A DNA stretch of 64,000 nt from an uncultured Lentibacter sp. (GTDB lineage: Bacteria; Pseudomonadota; Alphaproteobacteria; Rhodobacterales; Rhodobacteraceae). Position 1 is the stretch's first letter. Every line of letters begins with the position of its first letter. Below, one piece after another: positions 1-8,017 of this stretch. The notes beneath the pieces are model-generated. The model was not told where the DNA came from. It ran no database searches and saw only the letters and a list, made by a program, of their open reading frames with translations. Both the position numbers and the translations under genes were made by a program. Location: positions 248,001 to 312,000 of the forward strand of contig CANMGT010000003.1 of the NCBI GenBank assembly GCA_947497495.1, written 5' to 3'.

Positions 1-1116
1 ATCACAGGCGCGCATCAGCATTTTGCGGGTTTGCGGCAACTCGGGTGCCCCCCCGGGGATGAACTCCCAGTTCCAGAAGGCGCGGGCATTGTCTGTGGAC
101 AGCCCGAAAACCTGCACTTTCACGCCCCGCTCGGCGGCGGCTTCGGCAAAGGCGCGGGTCTCGTCGTCGCTCATTCCCACGAGGTTGAACTGGATCGAAT
201 CCGGCGCGCGCTCTTCGGGGGCAAGCTTGTCTGGCACAGTGATCCAGGGGCTGTTCTCAAGGGCGTTTGCCACATAGTCGTGGTTGCGCAGCCCGTCGCT
301 CACGCGCCGTGCGAGGTGGCCAAGCTGGGGGCGAATTACCGCTGCCGACAGGTTTGACATGCGCAAATTGTAAAGTGGCAGCTTGTTCTGCCAGCGCTCG
401 AAAGCGGCCTCAAGCTCGGGCGAGTTGTCCCCGGGGGCCATGTGTTTGCGCCAGTTGTGCTCATAGGCGCCCGACATGATAACCGCCCGCGCAACGGCGT
501 CTGCATCGTCGGTGATCAGAATGCCACCCTCGCCAGCGTTGATCATTTTATAAGACTGAAACGAAAAGCAGCCGATCCGCCCGATGGTGCCGATATTCTC
601 GCCATGCCACTTGGTTCCAAGCGAGTGGGCAGCGTCCTCGACAACGGGAATGTTACGCGCCGCACAGAGCGCCATGATCGCGTCCATGTCTGAGGTGTGG
701 CCGCGCATGTGCGAGATGACCACTGCGTCGATACTATCCTCAAGGCGCGCCTGAAAGTCATTGATATCAATGCGGTAATTCTCGCCGACTTCACAAAGCA
801 CTGGCACGCAATCCGCATGAACAACCGAGGAAGGCACTGCCGCAAAAGTAAACCCGGGGATCAGCACGCGCGCATCGCGGGGCAGGCCCAAAGCCTTGAG
901 AGACAAGAACAAAGCAGCGGAGCATGAACTTACCGCTAATGCATATTTCGCCCCGAGAAGGGCTGCAAATTCACGCTCCAGCAGGGCAACAGGCGCATCT
1001 TCTGGCGCCGTATAGCGAAACAAGTCACCCGTTTGCAGCAAGCGATCAATTTCAGCCCGCGCTTCTGCGGGAATAGGTTCTGCGTCGTAAACGGAAGGGA
1101 TGTTCTGCTGTGTCAT
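1..1116 (-). CDS. DegT/DnrJ/EryC1/StrS family PLP aminotransferase (3' end cut by window edge)
   Basis: The minus-strand frame is open from an ATG at 1114-1116 to the window edge, so 372 codons are visible and the C-terminus is missing. It begins MTQQNIPSVYDAEP. The protein carries the fold-type I signature of the DegT/sugar aminotransferase family: an ALAVSSCSAALFLSLKAL stretch near residue 60, VEDAAHSLGTKW near 160, and the PLP-lysine motif FSFQSYKMINAGEGG near residue 185. Members transaminate nucleotide-keto-sugars or small keto compounds using glutamate or glutamine as donor. No sugar-nucleotide genes are visible next to it, so the substrate is unknown. The start lies directly against a perfect inverted repeat and no Shine-Dalgarno sequence is visible upstream. 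Family assignment is firm; the role is open. Confidence 0.88.
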   Translation of the reverse strand, partial: MTQQNIPSVYDAEPIPAEARAEIDRLLQTGDLFRYTAPEDAPVALLEREFAALLGAKYALAVSSCSAALFLSLKALGLPRDARVLIPGFTFAAVPSSVVHADCVPVLCEVGENYRIDINDFQARLEDSIDAVVISHMRGHTSDMDAIMALCAARNIPVVEDAAHSLGTKWHGENIGTIGRIGCFSFQSYKMINAGEGGILITDDADAVARAVIMSGAYEHNWRKHMAPGDNSPELEAAFERWQNKLPLYNLRMSNLSAAVIRPQLGHLARRVSDGLRNHDYVANALENSPWITVPDKLAPEERAPDSIQFNLVGMSDDETRAFAEAAAERGVKVQVFGLSTDNARAFWNWEFIPGGAPELPQTRKMLMRACD

Positions 1117-1155
1117 ATTTAGGTTATCCGAATGTTACTTTCGGATAACCTAAAT
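1117..1155 (-). promoter_or_regulatory. Perfect 16-bp inverted repeat abutting the aminotransferase start codon
   Basis: ATTTAGGTTATCCGAA at 1117-1132 is repeated in inverse orientation at 1140-1155, separated by TGTTACT. The proximal arm touches the ATG at 1114-1116. This could be a dimeric-regulator operator or a 5' mRNA hairpin. It occupies the position where a ribosome binding site would be expected, and none is seen. That suggests a leaderless message or control by occlusion of the start. Confidence 0.6.
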
Positions 1156-1238
1156 TATTTATGCAAAAAACAAAAGCCCCGATCGGCAGCAAAACGCCAC
1201 CTCCTGCTCTTTCTTCTCTTTCTAAATATCCCGGGGGT

Positions 1239-1319
1239 GTGGGGGGCTGGCCCCCACTAAAGCCTGCGTGTGGGGTCGCCCCCTACGTCGTCTTGTATGT
1301 GGGGGCAACAACGCAGGCT
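1239..1319 (-). terminator. GC-rich hairpin cluster downstream of the ferredoxin gene
   Basis: Two stem-loops lie in the gap between the aminotransferase and the ferredoxin gene. TGGGGG at 1240-1245 pairs with CCCCCA at 1251-1256. AGCCTGCGT at 1261-1269 pairs perfectly with ACGCAGGCT at 1311-1319 and encloses further complementary G/C runs. There is no clean T tract beside the stems, so termination is plausible but unproven. The adjoining AAATATCCCGGGGGTGTGGG resembles an intergenic element I recall as common in Rhodobacteraceae. Confidence 0.45.
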
Positions 1320-1387
1320 GCCGGCCTACACGCTCGCTTGCGCAAAACGCTTTGTCGGGTTTGCGCCGCTAACTTCGATCCGGAAAA

Positions 1388-1702
1388 CTAGGCCTGCGGA
1401 ACGATCAGAACCAGCCCGTCAAACTCATCCGCCGCAACGATCTGGCAAGACAGGCGTGAGCTGGCCTCGCGCTCGGCCTCGGTGGCATCCAGCATCGCGT
1501 CTTCAAAGTCGTCAACTTCGCCCGTCTTTTCAGCCCAGTCTGCGTCGACGTAAACATGGCAGGTCGCGCAGGCCAGAGAGCCGCCGCATTCGCCGATGAC
1601 ATTGGGCACGTTGTTGGCCACAGCCGCTTCCATCATGTTGGTGCCATTGGCAACATCTGCCGAAATTTCGCCGCCGTCAGGCAGTTTCCAAGTAACTTTC
1701 AT
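1388..1702 (-). CDS. [2Fe-2S] ferredoxin, adrenodoxin/putidaredoxin type
   Basis: This 104-residue protein has the vertebrate/P450-type ferredoxin cysteine pattern: C39, C45 and C48 in GECGGSLACATC, and C86 in SRLSCQI. Such proteins pass electrons one at a time from a flavin reductase to a bacterial P450. It starts 12 bp after the glutamine-synthetase-like gene, with a GGAGAG ribosome binding site, and the P450 gene is two genes upstream on the same strand. It is therefore the probable redox partner of that P450. No ferredoxin reductase gene is visible in the window, so a reductase encoded elsewhere must serve it. Family confidence is high; the partner assignment is inferred from the neighbourhood. 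Confidence 0.93.
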   Translation of the reverse strand: MKVTWKLPDGGEISADVANGTNMMEAAVANNVPNVIGECGGSLACATCHVYVDADWAEKTGEVDDFEDAMLDATEAEREASSRLSCQIVAADEFDGLVLIVPQA

Positions 1703-1714
1703 GGGTCTCTCCGA

Positions 1715-3004
1715 TCAAACAAAATGCACATAGAAGTCGCGCAACGCGTCGCCTTCCAGATCGCGTGTTTTCTTGAATTCCTGCTCTTTCATGTAAACAT
1801 GGTTGGCGCAGAGCATGTCTCCGACGGCTTCGCACAGCACGGTGTCGGCCTTCAAATCCGCCGCGGCCCCCTTGAGGTCAGAGGCGCAGCCAACTGTCGC
1901 GTCGGTCTTTTCAAAGCCGTCGCCCGTTTCCATCGGCTGAAGCGCATAGCCCTTCTCCACGCCCAGCAAGGACGCCTGCAAAACGGCGGCGACGGCTGTG
2001 TAGGGGTTGGCCGAAGCGTCGGCCATCCGGTGCTCAAGTCGCGCCTTCACGCCGCCCTCCGAGCTGATGCGCGTGGTGACATTGCGGTGGTCGCCGCCCC
2101 AGTTCTGCCAGTAGCCCGAGAGCGAACCAGGTTGCAGCCGCTGATAGCTGTTGGCAGTTGGCGCGATCAGCCCCGCGAGGCCTTTGTGGTGGTGCAGCAG
2201 CCCCGCAAGGCAGCCGCGGGCGAGGTCGTTCATGTGCTCGGGCCCGCCTAGTTCGCCCGAGGACAGCGCATTGGCGCCGCTCTTGTCGGTAAACGAGAAG
2301 TTGATGTGCATGCCAGAGCCGCCAGCCTCGGCCAGAGGCTTGGGCATGAAGCTGAGCAACACGCCATGCTCGAGCGCGATTTCCCGCGCCATCAGGCGGA
2401 AAAGAACTATGTTATCAACGGCTTTTAGCGCGTTGTCGAATGTGAGGACATATTCGAACTGCGGGTTGTCAAACTCCGAGGTGATCATCTCGATCGGAAA
2501 GCCAAGGCGCTCGGCTTCCTCCCAGATCGCGTCGTTAAAGCGCAGCGGGTCGGAGAAAGGGCCCGTGCCATAGACAACGCCGCCGGGCGCGTCGTAGGGC
2601 GCCAGGCGGCCTTGGTCGTCGGTTTGCAGGGCGAAGCATTCAAGCTCGATGCCGACTTTGGGCGTCAGCCCTTTAGCCTCCCAAGCGGCAACCGCGCGTT
2701 TCAAGGCGCCGCGCGGGCACAGGGGCAGGGGCGCGCCCGCGTCGTCATACAAGTCGCCGATCACGATCTTGGTGCCATCGTCCCAGCTGTCGCGGATCTC
2801 GTCATGCTTCCAGCGCAGCTCCATGTCGGGGAGGCCTTCCATCATCATGGCGCCGGGGGCGTTGAGCAGGTCTTTGTCGTAATGCACCCCGAAGGTTGAG
2901 CGGCAAAACCGCGTGTCATTGTCTGAAATCTTGCTGGCGGGCAGGTATTTGCCCCGCATGATCGAAAGATGGTCGCAAAAGAGTGCGCGCAAACGGTCTG
3001 GCAT
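1715..3004 (-). CDS. Glutamine-synthetase-family ligase, probable gamma-glutamyl-amine ligase
   Basis: The 429-residue protein has the catalytic core of class I/III glutamine synthetases. The metal-binding GIELECF lies at 118-124, QFEYVLTFDNAL at 192-203, GMHINFSF at 231-238, ANSYQRLQPG at 284-293, and the ARLEHRMADASANPY region at 321-335. The N-terminal part (MPDRLRALFCDHLSIMRGK) is short and unlike housekeeping GlnA. Paralogues such as PuuA, IpuC and aniline-type ligases use ATP to join glutamate to an amine. It lies between a P450 and a ferredoxin gene, with a divergent amidotransferase-like hydrolase, so a gamma-glutamylated amine substrate is the natural inference. The start has an AGGGAG site seven bases upstream. 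GlnA function is unlikely; the exact amine is unknown. Confidence 0.88.
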   Translation of the reverse strand: MPDRLRALFCDHLSIMRGKYLPASKISDNDTRFCRSTFGVHYDKDLLNAPGAMMMEGLPDMELRWKHDEIRDSWDDGTKIVIGDLYDDAGAPLPLCPRGALKRAVAAWEAKGLTPKVGIELECFALQTDDQGRLAPYDAPGGVVYGTGPFSDPLRFNDAIWEEAERLGFPIEMITSEFDNPQFEYVLTFDNALKAVDNIVLFRLMAREIALEHGVLLSFMPKPLAEAGGSGMHINFSFTDKSGANALSSGELGGPEHMNDLARGCLAGLLHHHKGLAGLIAPTANSYQRLQPGSLSGYWQNWGGDHRNVTTRISSEGGVKARLEHRMADASANPYTAVAAVLQASLLGVEKGYALQPMETGDGFEKTDATVGCASDLKGAAADLKADTVLCEAVGDMLCANHVYMKEQEFKKTRDLEGDALRDFYVHFV

Positions 3005-3061
3005 GATGGTTCTCCCTGATGGGGCTTTTGCCCTCTAAGATAGGCTTTTGCCCTTTGTGTG

Positions 3062-4318
3062 TTAGGCGCGCTTGATGCGCACGGGTAGTGACTTGATCCC
3101 GCCAACGAAGTTCGAGCGCAGGAACTTGTGCTCGCCGTCAGCTTCGATGTGTGACAGCCGTTTGGCAAGGGCCTGAAACAACACCCGCACTTCAAGGCGC
3201 GCCAGCCACATGCCAAGGCAGACATGCGGCCCGCCTTGCCCGAAGCTCAGGTGTTTGTTGTTCTGGCGCGCGAGGTTGACGCGGAAGGGCGCATCAAATG
3301 CTTCTTCGTCGCGGTTGCCCGATGACCACCAGTAAAGCACCTTGTCGCCTTCGCGGATCAGCTTGCCGTGCGCTTCGTAGTCTTGCATCGCAGTGCGGCG
3401 GAAGTAGAGCGCGGGCGTGGCCCAGCGGATGATCTCGTCAGGGGCGGTAGCCCAGATGTCAGCGTGCTTCATCTGCTCAAGCAGCTCCGGCTGGTGGCAC
3501 ATCGCCTGAATGCCCGCCGCGATAGAATAGCGCGTGGTGTCATTGCCCGCAGCCACCAGAAGGCAGAAGAAGTTGCGAAACTCTTCCTCGGTGATGGTGC
3601 TGCCGTCTTTGCCCTCTTGCAGGATCATATGCAGCACACCCGAGGTGTCGCCGGCCGCTTCCTTTTTCGCCATAAGCTCTTTTGCATACACGAAAAGTTC
3701 AGCTCCTGCAGGGGAGTTGAACGGCATCATGCGGAACTCGTCGGTGCTCATTTTGTCAAGCACGTGGTCGGTAAAGTCGGGGTCGGTGTTGGCGATAAGC
3801 GCATCGCCTTTCTCCACCAGCCAAGGCAAGTCTTCCTCGGGCAGGCCAAGGATACGGCCCAGCATTTGCATCGGCAATTGCCGCGCGATTGTCTTGGTCG
3901 CATCAAAGCTGTCTACGCTCAGCGCCTCGTCGAGGATATCGTCGCAGAGCTTGGTGATCTCGTCGTCAAACTGCGCGATCACCGGCTTTGAGAAGGCCTT
4001 GGCAACCTTGATCCGCGTCATCATGTGCTCGGGCGCATCTGTCTCTTGGAAAGTGCGGCGCGCGAGATATTCTTCATAGCTTTGGTCTTCCATGCGGATG
4101 CCACGCGCCGAGGAAAACACTGCTGTGTTGTGGTTCATTTCCAGAATGTCGGCTTGGCGGGTGATCGACCAGTAGTTCTCTCCGCCGTTGTATTCTGTCC
4201 AGCTTACTGGGTCTTCGCGGCGCAGGCGCGCGAAGGTGTTGTGCGGCGCGCCCTTCTCGAAGGTGTCGTGGCTTGAGAGGTCGGCATAGCCGTCATCCGT
4301 CGGGTTCCAGACAGTCAT
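3062..4318 (-). CDS. Cytochrome P450 monooxygenase
   Basis: A 418-residue soluble bacterial P450. The oxygen-activating I-helix motif AGNDTTR is near residues 257-263, the K-helix ExxR is EIIR near 295-298, and the haem loop FGQGGPHVCLG places the thiolate ligand near Cys367. There is no membrane anchor, as expected for a class I enzyme served by a soluble ferredoxin. I chose the ATG at 4318 because GGTGGAAAG precedes it at proper spacing; a GTG four codons upstream is a weaker option. It is the first gene of a likely operon with the GS-like ligase (57-bp gap) and the ferredoxin. The substrate is not evident from sequence; neighbours suggest an amine or its gamma-glutamyl conjugate. Confidence 0.93.
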   Translation of the reverse strand: MTVWNPTDDGYADLSSHDTFEKGAPHNTFARLRREDPVSWTEYNGGENYWSITRQADILEMNHNTAVFSSARGIRMEDQSYEEYLARRTFQETDAPEHMMTRIKVAKAFSKPVIAQFDDEITKLCDDILDEALSVDSFDATKTIARQLPMQMLGRILGLPEEDLPWLVEKGDALIANTDPDFTDHVLDKMSTDEFRMMPFNSPAGAELFVYAKELMAKKEAAGDTSGVLHMILQEGKDGSTITEEEFRNFFCLLVAAGNDTTRYSIAAGIQAMCHQPELLEQMKHADIWATAPDEIIRWATPALYFRRTAMQDYEAHGKLIREGDKVLYWWSSGNRDEEAFDAPFRVNLARQNNKHLSFGQGGPHVCLGMWLARLEVRVLFQALAKRLSHIEADGEHKFLRSNFVGGIKSLPVRIKRA

Positions 4319-4403
4319 AGCGCTTTCCACCTTGTTGTTGATATGTTAAGTATATTATAAGTGACTTTAAATATGTAAAGACATTTCTCAACCGGAGGCC
4401 CAA
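4319..4403. promoter_or_regulatory. AT-rich divergent promoter region between the P450 and hydrolase genes
   Basis: This 85-bp gap separates two divergent starts and is far more AT-rich than its surroundings. It contains the small inverted repeat CTTTA-N6-TAAAG. An AATATAC word on the minus strand also occurs upstream of the GntR gene (5769-5781). A shared GntR site is possible but the match is short. A strong GGAGG ribosome binding site precedes the plus-strand gene. Confidence 0.4.
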
Positions 4404-5084
4404 ATGCGCATAGCCGTTTTGATGACAAACACCGACGAAAGCGCCTTTTCGCAGGCTTGGCCAAAGGATGGAGAGAAGTTTCCGGCCATGATGCGCAGGG
4501 TGCGCCCTGAATGGGACTATGTCGTCTATTCGGTGAAAGACGGCGTCTTTCCCGACAGTCTTGAGGGTATCAACGGCTTTCTTATCACAGGCTCGCCGCA
4601 TTCTGTGAACTCCGGCGAGGCTTGGGTTGAGCGGCTCTTTGCGCTCATCCGCGAGATCTACGCCGCAGAGATTCCGATGTTTGGCGCTTGCTTTGGCCAT
4701 CAGGCGATCGCACTGGCCTTGGGCGGCAAAGTGGGAGCCAACCCCGAGGGCTGGGTCTTTGGCCTTGTCGAGGCGCGCTACCGCGACGGCACCAAGCTGC
4801 CGCTCTACGCAAGCCACAGCGAGCAGGTCACACGGCTTCCCGAAGGGGCCGAAGTGCTGGCCGAAGGCCCTGACTGCGGCGTCGCGGCTTTCGTCATCGG
4901 AACGTCTGTGATGACAACGCAGTATCACCCGGAAATGGAGCCTGATTTCATCGCCGCTTTGGTGGAACACTTGTCTGGCGAGTTGCCGCAAGACGTCACC
5001 GAGCGCGCGCGAAAATCGCTCACGGAAGACGCGGACATGCTCGGAATGGCCGAGCGTATTGCTTTGTTTTTAGAGGAAAACTAG
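4404..5084 (+). CDS. Class I glutamine amidotransferase-like protein, candidate gamma-glutamyl-amide hydrolase
   Basis: The 226-residue protein is a stand-alone class I GATase domain. The nucleophile elbow FGACFGHQAIA puts the catalytic Cys at 96, and QYHPEME supplies His175 and Glu177 to complete the triad. No synthetase domain is attached. In aniline-type pathways a similar protein sits with a GS-like ligase and an oxygenase and handles the gamma-glutamyl conjugate; PuuD-type enzymes hydrolyse gamma-glutamyl amides. It is transcribed away from the P450/ligase/ferredoxin operon across a short shared promoter region, which supports a joint role. Its stop codon shares the CTAG palindrome with the stop of the convergent GntR gene. 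The family is firm; the substrate is inferred. Confidence 0.87.
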   Translation: MRIAVLMTNTDESAFSQAWPKDGEKFPAMMRRVRPEWDYVVYSVKDGVFPDSLEGINGFLITGSPHSVNSGEAWVERLFALIREIYAAEIPMFGACFGHQAIALALGGKVGANPEGWVFGLVEARYRDGTKLPLYASHSEQVTRLPEGAEVLAEGPDCGVAAFVIGTSVMTTQYHPEMEPDFIAALVEHLSGELPQDVTERARKSLTEDADMLGMAERIALFLEEN

Positions 5085-5749
5085 TCCAGCACAGCCAGCA
5101 GATCCATCGCGGTGATGTGGTCAAAGCTCACATGACTTTCCATGGCTGCTTCTGCGCCGTTTCCGTCGCGCGCCACGATCAAATCTGCGATCTTGCGGTG
5201 CTCAACGGCGGATGTCGCAATGACGCCCCTGTAGTGGTAGCGCGCCCGATAATAGGCCATCAGCTTGCGCGCATTCAATTTGATCATATCGAGCAAGAAA
5301 GCGTTGCCCGCAGCCTCTGCCACCACCCTGTGAAAATCAAGGTTGAGCTGGTAATAGGCGTCAGGCGCGCCGTCGCCATGTTCTGCCGCATGGGCCTCAC
5401 AAGCCGCGGTTGCCGCCTCAAGTTTCTCCGCATGCCGCTGTGAAAGCCGGCGCGCAGCAAGCCCCGCAGCTTGGCCTTCGAGTTTGGCATGAACTTCCAG
5501 AATGGCCAGAAACTGCTCAAGTGTCGGCTTGAACACAACCGCGCCCTTGCGGGGCATACGCTCGATCAGGCCTGCGGTTTCCAACTGGATCAAAGCCTCG
5601 CGCAAAGGCGTGCGCGACACATCATGCCGTGCAATCAACGCACTCTCCTCAATGATATCGCCTGGGGTCAGAGCCCCACTATCGATGTCGCCGAGAATGC
5701 TCGTAACAATGGTTTCTGTTTGTCCGGCCATAGTGCAACTCTGAGCCAT
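5081..5749 (-). CDS. GntR-family transcriptional regulator with FCD domain
   Basis: This 222-residue protein has an N-terminal winged helix of the FadR subgroup, with ARHDVSRTPLREALIQLE followed by GLIERMPRKGAVV. A helical ligand-binding FCD domain follows, with metal-ligand histidines in the LDFHRVVAEAAGN and EHRKIADLI regions. I prefer the ATG at 5749 with its GGGG-type site over a GTG at 5770. It lies 54 bp downstream of the HpcH aldolase gene on the same strand, so it may be co-transcribed and regulate that operon. It also converges on the amidotransferase gene, so control of the P450 module is possible. Typical effectors of this subgroup are organic acids. Confidence 0.92.
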   Translation of the reverse strand: MAQSCTMAGQTETIVTSILGDIDSGALTPGDIIEESALIARHDVSRTPLREALIQLETAGLIERMPRKGAVVFKPTLEQFLAILEVHAKLEGQAAGLAARRLSQRHAEKLEAATAACEAHAAEHGDGAPDAYYQLNLDFHRVVAEAAGNAFLLDMIKLNARKLMAYYRARYHYRGVIATSAVEHRKIADLIVARDGNGAEAAMESHVSFDHITAMDLLAVLD

Positions 5750-5803
5750 ATCGTTGCCCCAGTCCAGCACAACGTATATTTAGCAGAAAAATGCGAAATG
5801 AAG

Positions 5804-6577
5804 TTACACGCGCCCGCGCCAGAGTTCCGCAGTTGCCCGTGCCGTCTTGGCCAGCATCAAGACATCAATGCCCACAGCCAAAAACTGCGCGCCCCAGCTT
5901 TGGTAGTCTTGCGCGACGGCATCATCGACAGCCAGAATGCCCGCGGCTTTGTTTGACGCCGCGATCTTGCCAAGGCCCGCCTTGATCGCCTCTTTCACTT
6001 CGGGCGCATTTGAGTTGCCGAGGTGGCCCATGTCTGCGGCCAAGTCAGCGGGGCCAATGAACACGCCATCAACGCCCTCAACCTCGAGTATGGCCTCGAG
6101 GTTTTCCATGCCGCGCAGGGTTTCGACTTGCACAAGCAGGCACATCTGCGCGTTGGCTGTCGGCACGTAGTCGGCGATCGCCGAAAACTTCGAGGCGCGC
6201 GCAAGGGCTGCGCCCGCGCCGCGAATGCCTTCGGGCGGGTAGAGCATGGCGCGGGCCATGTCGCGCGCTTGCTCGGCGGTTTCCACCAGCGGAATAAGCA
6301 CCGTTTGCGCACCCGCATCAAGCACCTGCTTGACCAGCCATTCGTTGCCAACAGGCAAGCGCACAACGGCTTCGGAGTGCTCACCATCTAGAACAGAAAC
6401 CTGGGCTGACAGGGTTTGCAAGTCGTTCGGGGCGTGCTCGCCGTCCACCACCAGCCAGTCAAAGCCCGCGGTGGCCAGTACTTCTGTCGGGTAGGGGTGG
6501 GCAAAGCCCGCCCAGCATCCGATCTGCATGTCACCGGCTTTCAGCGCGGCCTTGAAGCGGTTTGTCGGGGCTGGCAT
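5804..6577 (-). CDS. HpcH/HpaI family aldolase
   Basis: The 257-residue protein matches class II pyruvate aldolases that cleave 4-hydroxy-2-oxo acids to pyruvate (or oxaloacetate) and an aldehyde. Visible signatures are DWLVVDGEHAPND near residue 40, a VRLPVGNEWLVKQVLDAGAQ segment near 75, LLVQVETLRGMENL near 150 and GVDGVFIGPADLAADMG near 170, which carry the metal-binding Glu and Asp. The start follows an AAGGAGAGAG site. It begins 11 bp after the PLP decarboxylase, so the two are surely co-transcribed. No other homoprotocatechuate genes are nearby, so the natural substrate is unknown; it may be the acid derived from the decarboxylase pathway. Confidence 0.9.
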   Translation of the reverse strand: MPAPTNRFKAALKAGDMQIGCWAGFAHPYPTEVLATAGFDWLVVDGEHAPNDLQTLSAQVSVLDGEHSEAVVRLPVGNEWLVKQVLDAGAQTVLIPLVETAEQARDMARAMLYPPEGIRGAGAALARASKFSAIADYVPTANAQMCLLVQVETLRGMENLEAILEVEGVDGVFIGPADLAADMGHLGNSNAPEVKEAIKAGLGKIAASNKAAGILAVDDAVAQDYQSWGAQFLAVGIDVLMLAKTARATAELWRGRV

Positions 6578-6588
6578 AGTCTCTCTCC

Positions 6589-8007
6589 TTATAGGGTGGC
6601 GGCGATCTCACAGATCACGTCATAAGCTGTCATAACATCTTCGCGCGTGGCGTCCCACTGGCCCGCCTGAAAGCGGATCACCAGCTTGCCCTGCGTGCGA
6701 GTCTGGGTGATGTAGATGCGCCCGTCGTCGTTGATCGCGTTGACCAGCCGCAAGTTAAGATCATCCAGATCATCCAGATCCTCCAGACCTTTGGGCGCAA
6801 AGCGGAAGGTGAACAGCGACAGCACTGGCTCGGTGATGACTTCAAAGTCTGGCGTGTCGCGAAGCTTTTCGCAAAGTTCTTCCGACCACGCCACATGGTT
6901 GCGGATCATGCCGCGCAGCCCGTCAAGCCCGTAGGCGCGAAACAGGAACCACAGCTTGAGCGCGCGAAAGCGGCGGCCCAGCGGAACAGACCATTCCGAG
7001 TAGTTGATGATCCCGTCTTTGCCGTGGGTTTTCAGATATTCCGGCTGGATCGCCAATGTGCGCGTCAGGTCTTCAGGCGCGCGCACGAAATGGGCAGATA
7101 AGTCAAACTGTGTGCCCATCCATTTGTGCGGGTTCAGCACGATGCTGTCGGCATGTTCGACACCGGCCCAAAGCGCGCGAAATTCTTCGCAGAGCATGGC
7201 CGAGCCAGCCCATGCCGCGTCAACGTGCACGTAAAGCCCGTGTGCCTTGCCGACAGCGCAGGTCGCGGCGATCTCGTCGCAAGCGCCGGTGCCCGTGCCG
7301 CCCGTGCAGGCGATGACGCCCGCGGGCTTATAGCCTGCTGCAATGTCGGCTTTGATGGCTTGGTCGAACAGCTCTGGGTCCATCGCCCGCAGCGGCCCCT
7401 TGGTGGGGATGCGCACGAGGTTGTTTTGCCCGATGCCCGATATCCAGATCGCGCGGTCAACCGAGGTGTGCACCTCCTCCGAGGCATAGATGCGCAGGCG
7501 CGGCATGTCAGACAGTCCGTCTTCGTTGCCCGCCCAGCCGAGAGCTTTCTCGCGCATTGTCAGCACCGCTGCGAGCGTCGCGCCGCTGGCGCTGTCCTGA
7601 ATGACGCCGTGGAACCCTGTGGGCAAGCCAAGGGCATCGCGTAGCCATTCCATCATCCGCGTTTCCATTTCGGTGGCGGCGGGGGATGTCTGCCAGAGCA
7701 TACATTGTGGTGCCATGACGGTGCTGAAATAGTCGGCCAGAACGGCAGCAGGCGAGGCGTTGGACGGGAAGTAGGCAAAGAAGCGCGGATGCTGCCAGTG
7801 AGTGATGCCGGGCATGACGATTTTCTCGAAATCCGCGATCACATCTTCCATCGGCTGCGCCAGTTCGGGGGCGGCGAGGGGCAGTTGCGCGGCAATGTCG
7901 CCCGGCTTGGTTTGGGCCCGCACGGGTCGCTCGCGAAGTGTCGCGTGATAGTCAGCTGCCCAGTCGGCAACGTAGCGGCCCCACTTCGGAAAATCTGTCC
8001 AACGCAT
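6589..8007 (-). CDS. PLP-dependent group II amino-acid decarboxylase (aromatic-L-amino-acid decarboxylase type)
   Basis: A 472-residue fold-type I decarboxylase. The N-terminal WQHPRFFAYFPSNAS segment (about 71-85) is typical of the aromatic/tyrosine/tryptophan decarboxylase group. HVDAAWAG at 261-268 supplies the PLP-contacting Asp263, and NPHKWMG at 292-298 supplies Schiff-base Lys295. The reaction would be release of CO2 from an aromatic or related L-amino acid to give an amine. It leads the operon with the HpcH aldolase. An operator-like repeat just upstream of its ribosome binding site resembles sites at hmgA/marR. The amine product could feed the nearby gamma-glutamyl/P450 module, but that is conjecture. 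Confidence 0.92.
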   Translation of the reverse strand: MRWTDFPKWGRYVADWAADYHATLRERPVRAQTKPGDIAAQLPLAAPELAQPMEDVIADFEKIVMPGITHWQHPRFFAYFPSNASPAAVLADYFSTVMAPQCMLWQTSPAATEMETRMMEWLRDALGLPTGFHGVIQDSASGATLAAVLTMREKALGWAGNEDGLSDMPRLRIYASEEVHTSVDRAIWISGIGQNNLVRIPTKGPLRAMDPELFDQAIKADIAAGYKPAGVIACTGGTGTGACDEIAATCAVGKAHGLYVHVDAAWAGSAMLCEEFRALWAGVEHADSIVLNPHKWMGTQFDLSAHFVRAPEDLTRTLAIQPEYLKTHGKDGIINYSEWSVPLGRRFRALKLWFLFRAYGLDGLRGMIRNHVAWSEELCEKLRDTPDFEVITEPVLSLFTFRFAPKGLEDLDDLDDLNLRLVNAINDDGRIYITQTRTQGKLVIRFQAGQWDATREDVMTAYDVICEIAATL

Positions 8008-8017
8008 GTTTTGCTCC

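Noticed and set aside
1715..3004. Gamma-glutamylmethylamide synthetase (GmaS) of the N-methylglutamate pathway
   Set aside because: The N-terminus differs from GmaS as I know it, and no mgsABC or mgdABCD genes follow. The neighbours are a P450 and ferredoxin instead.
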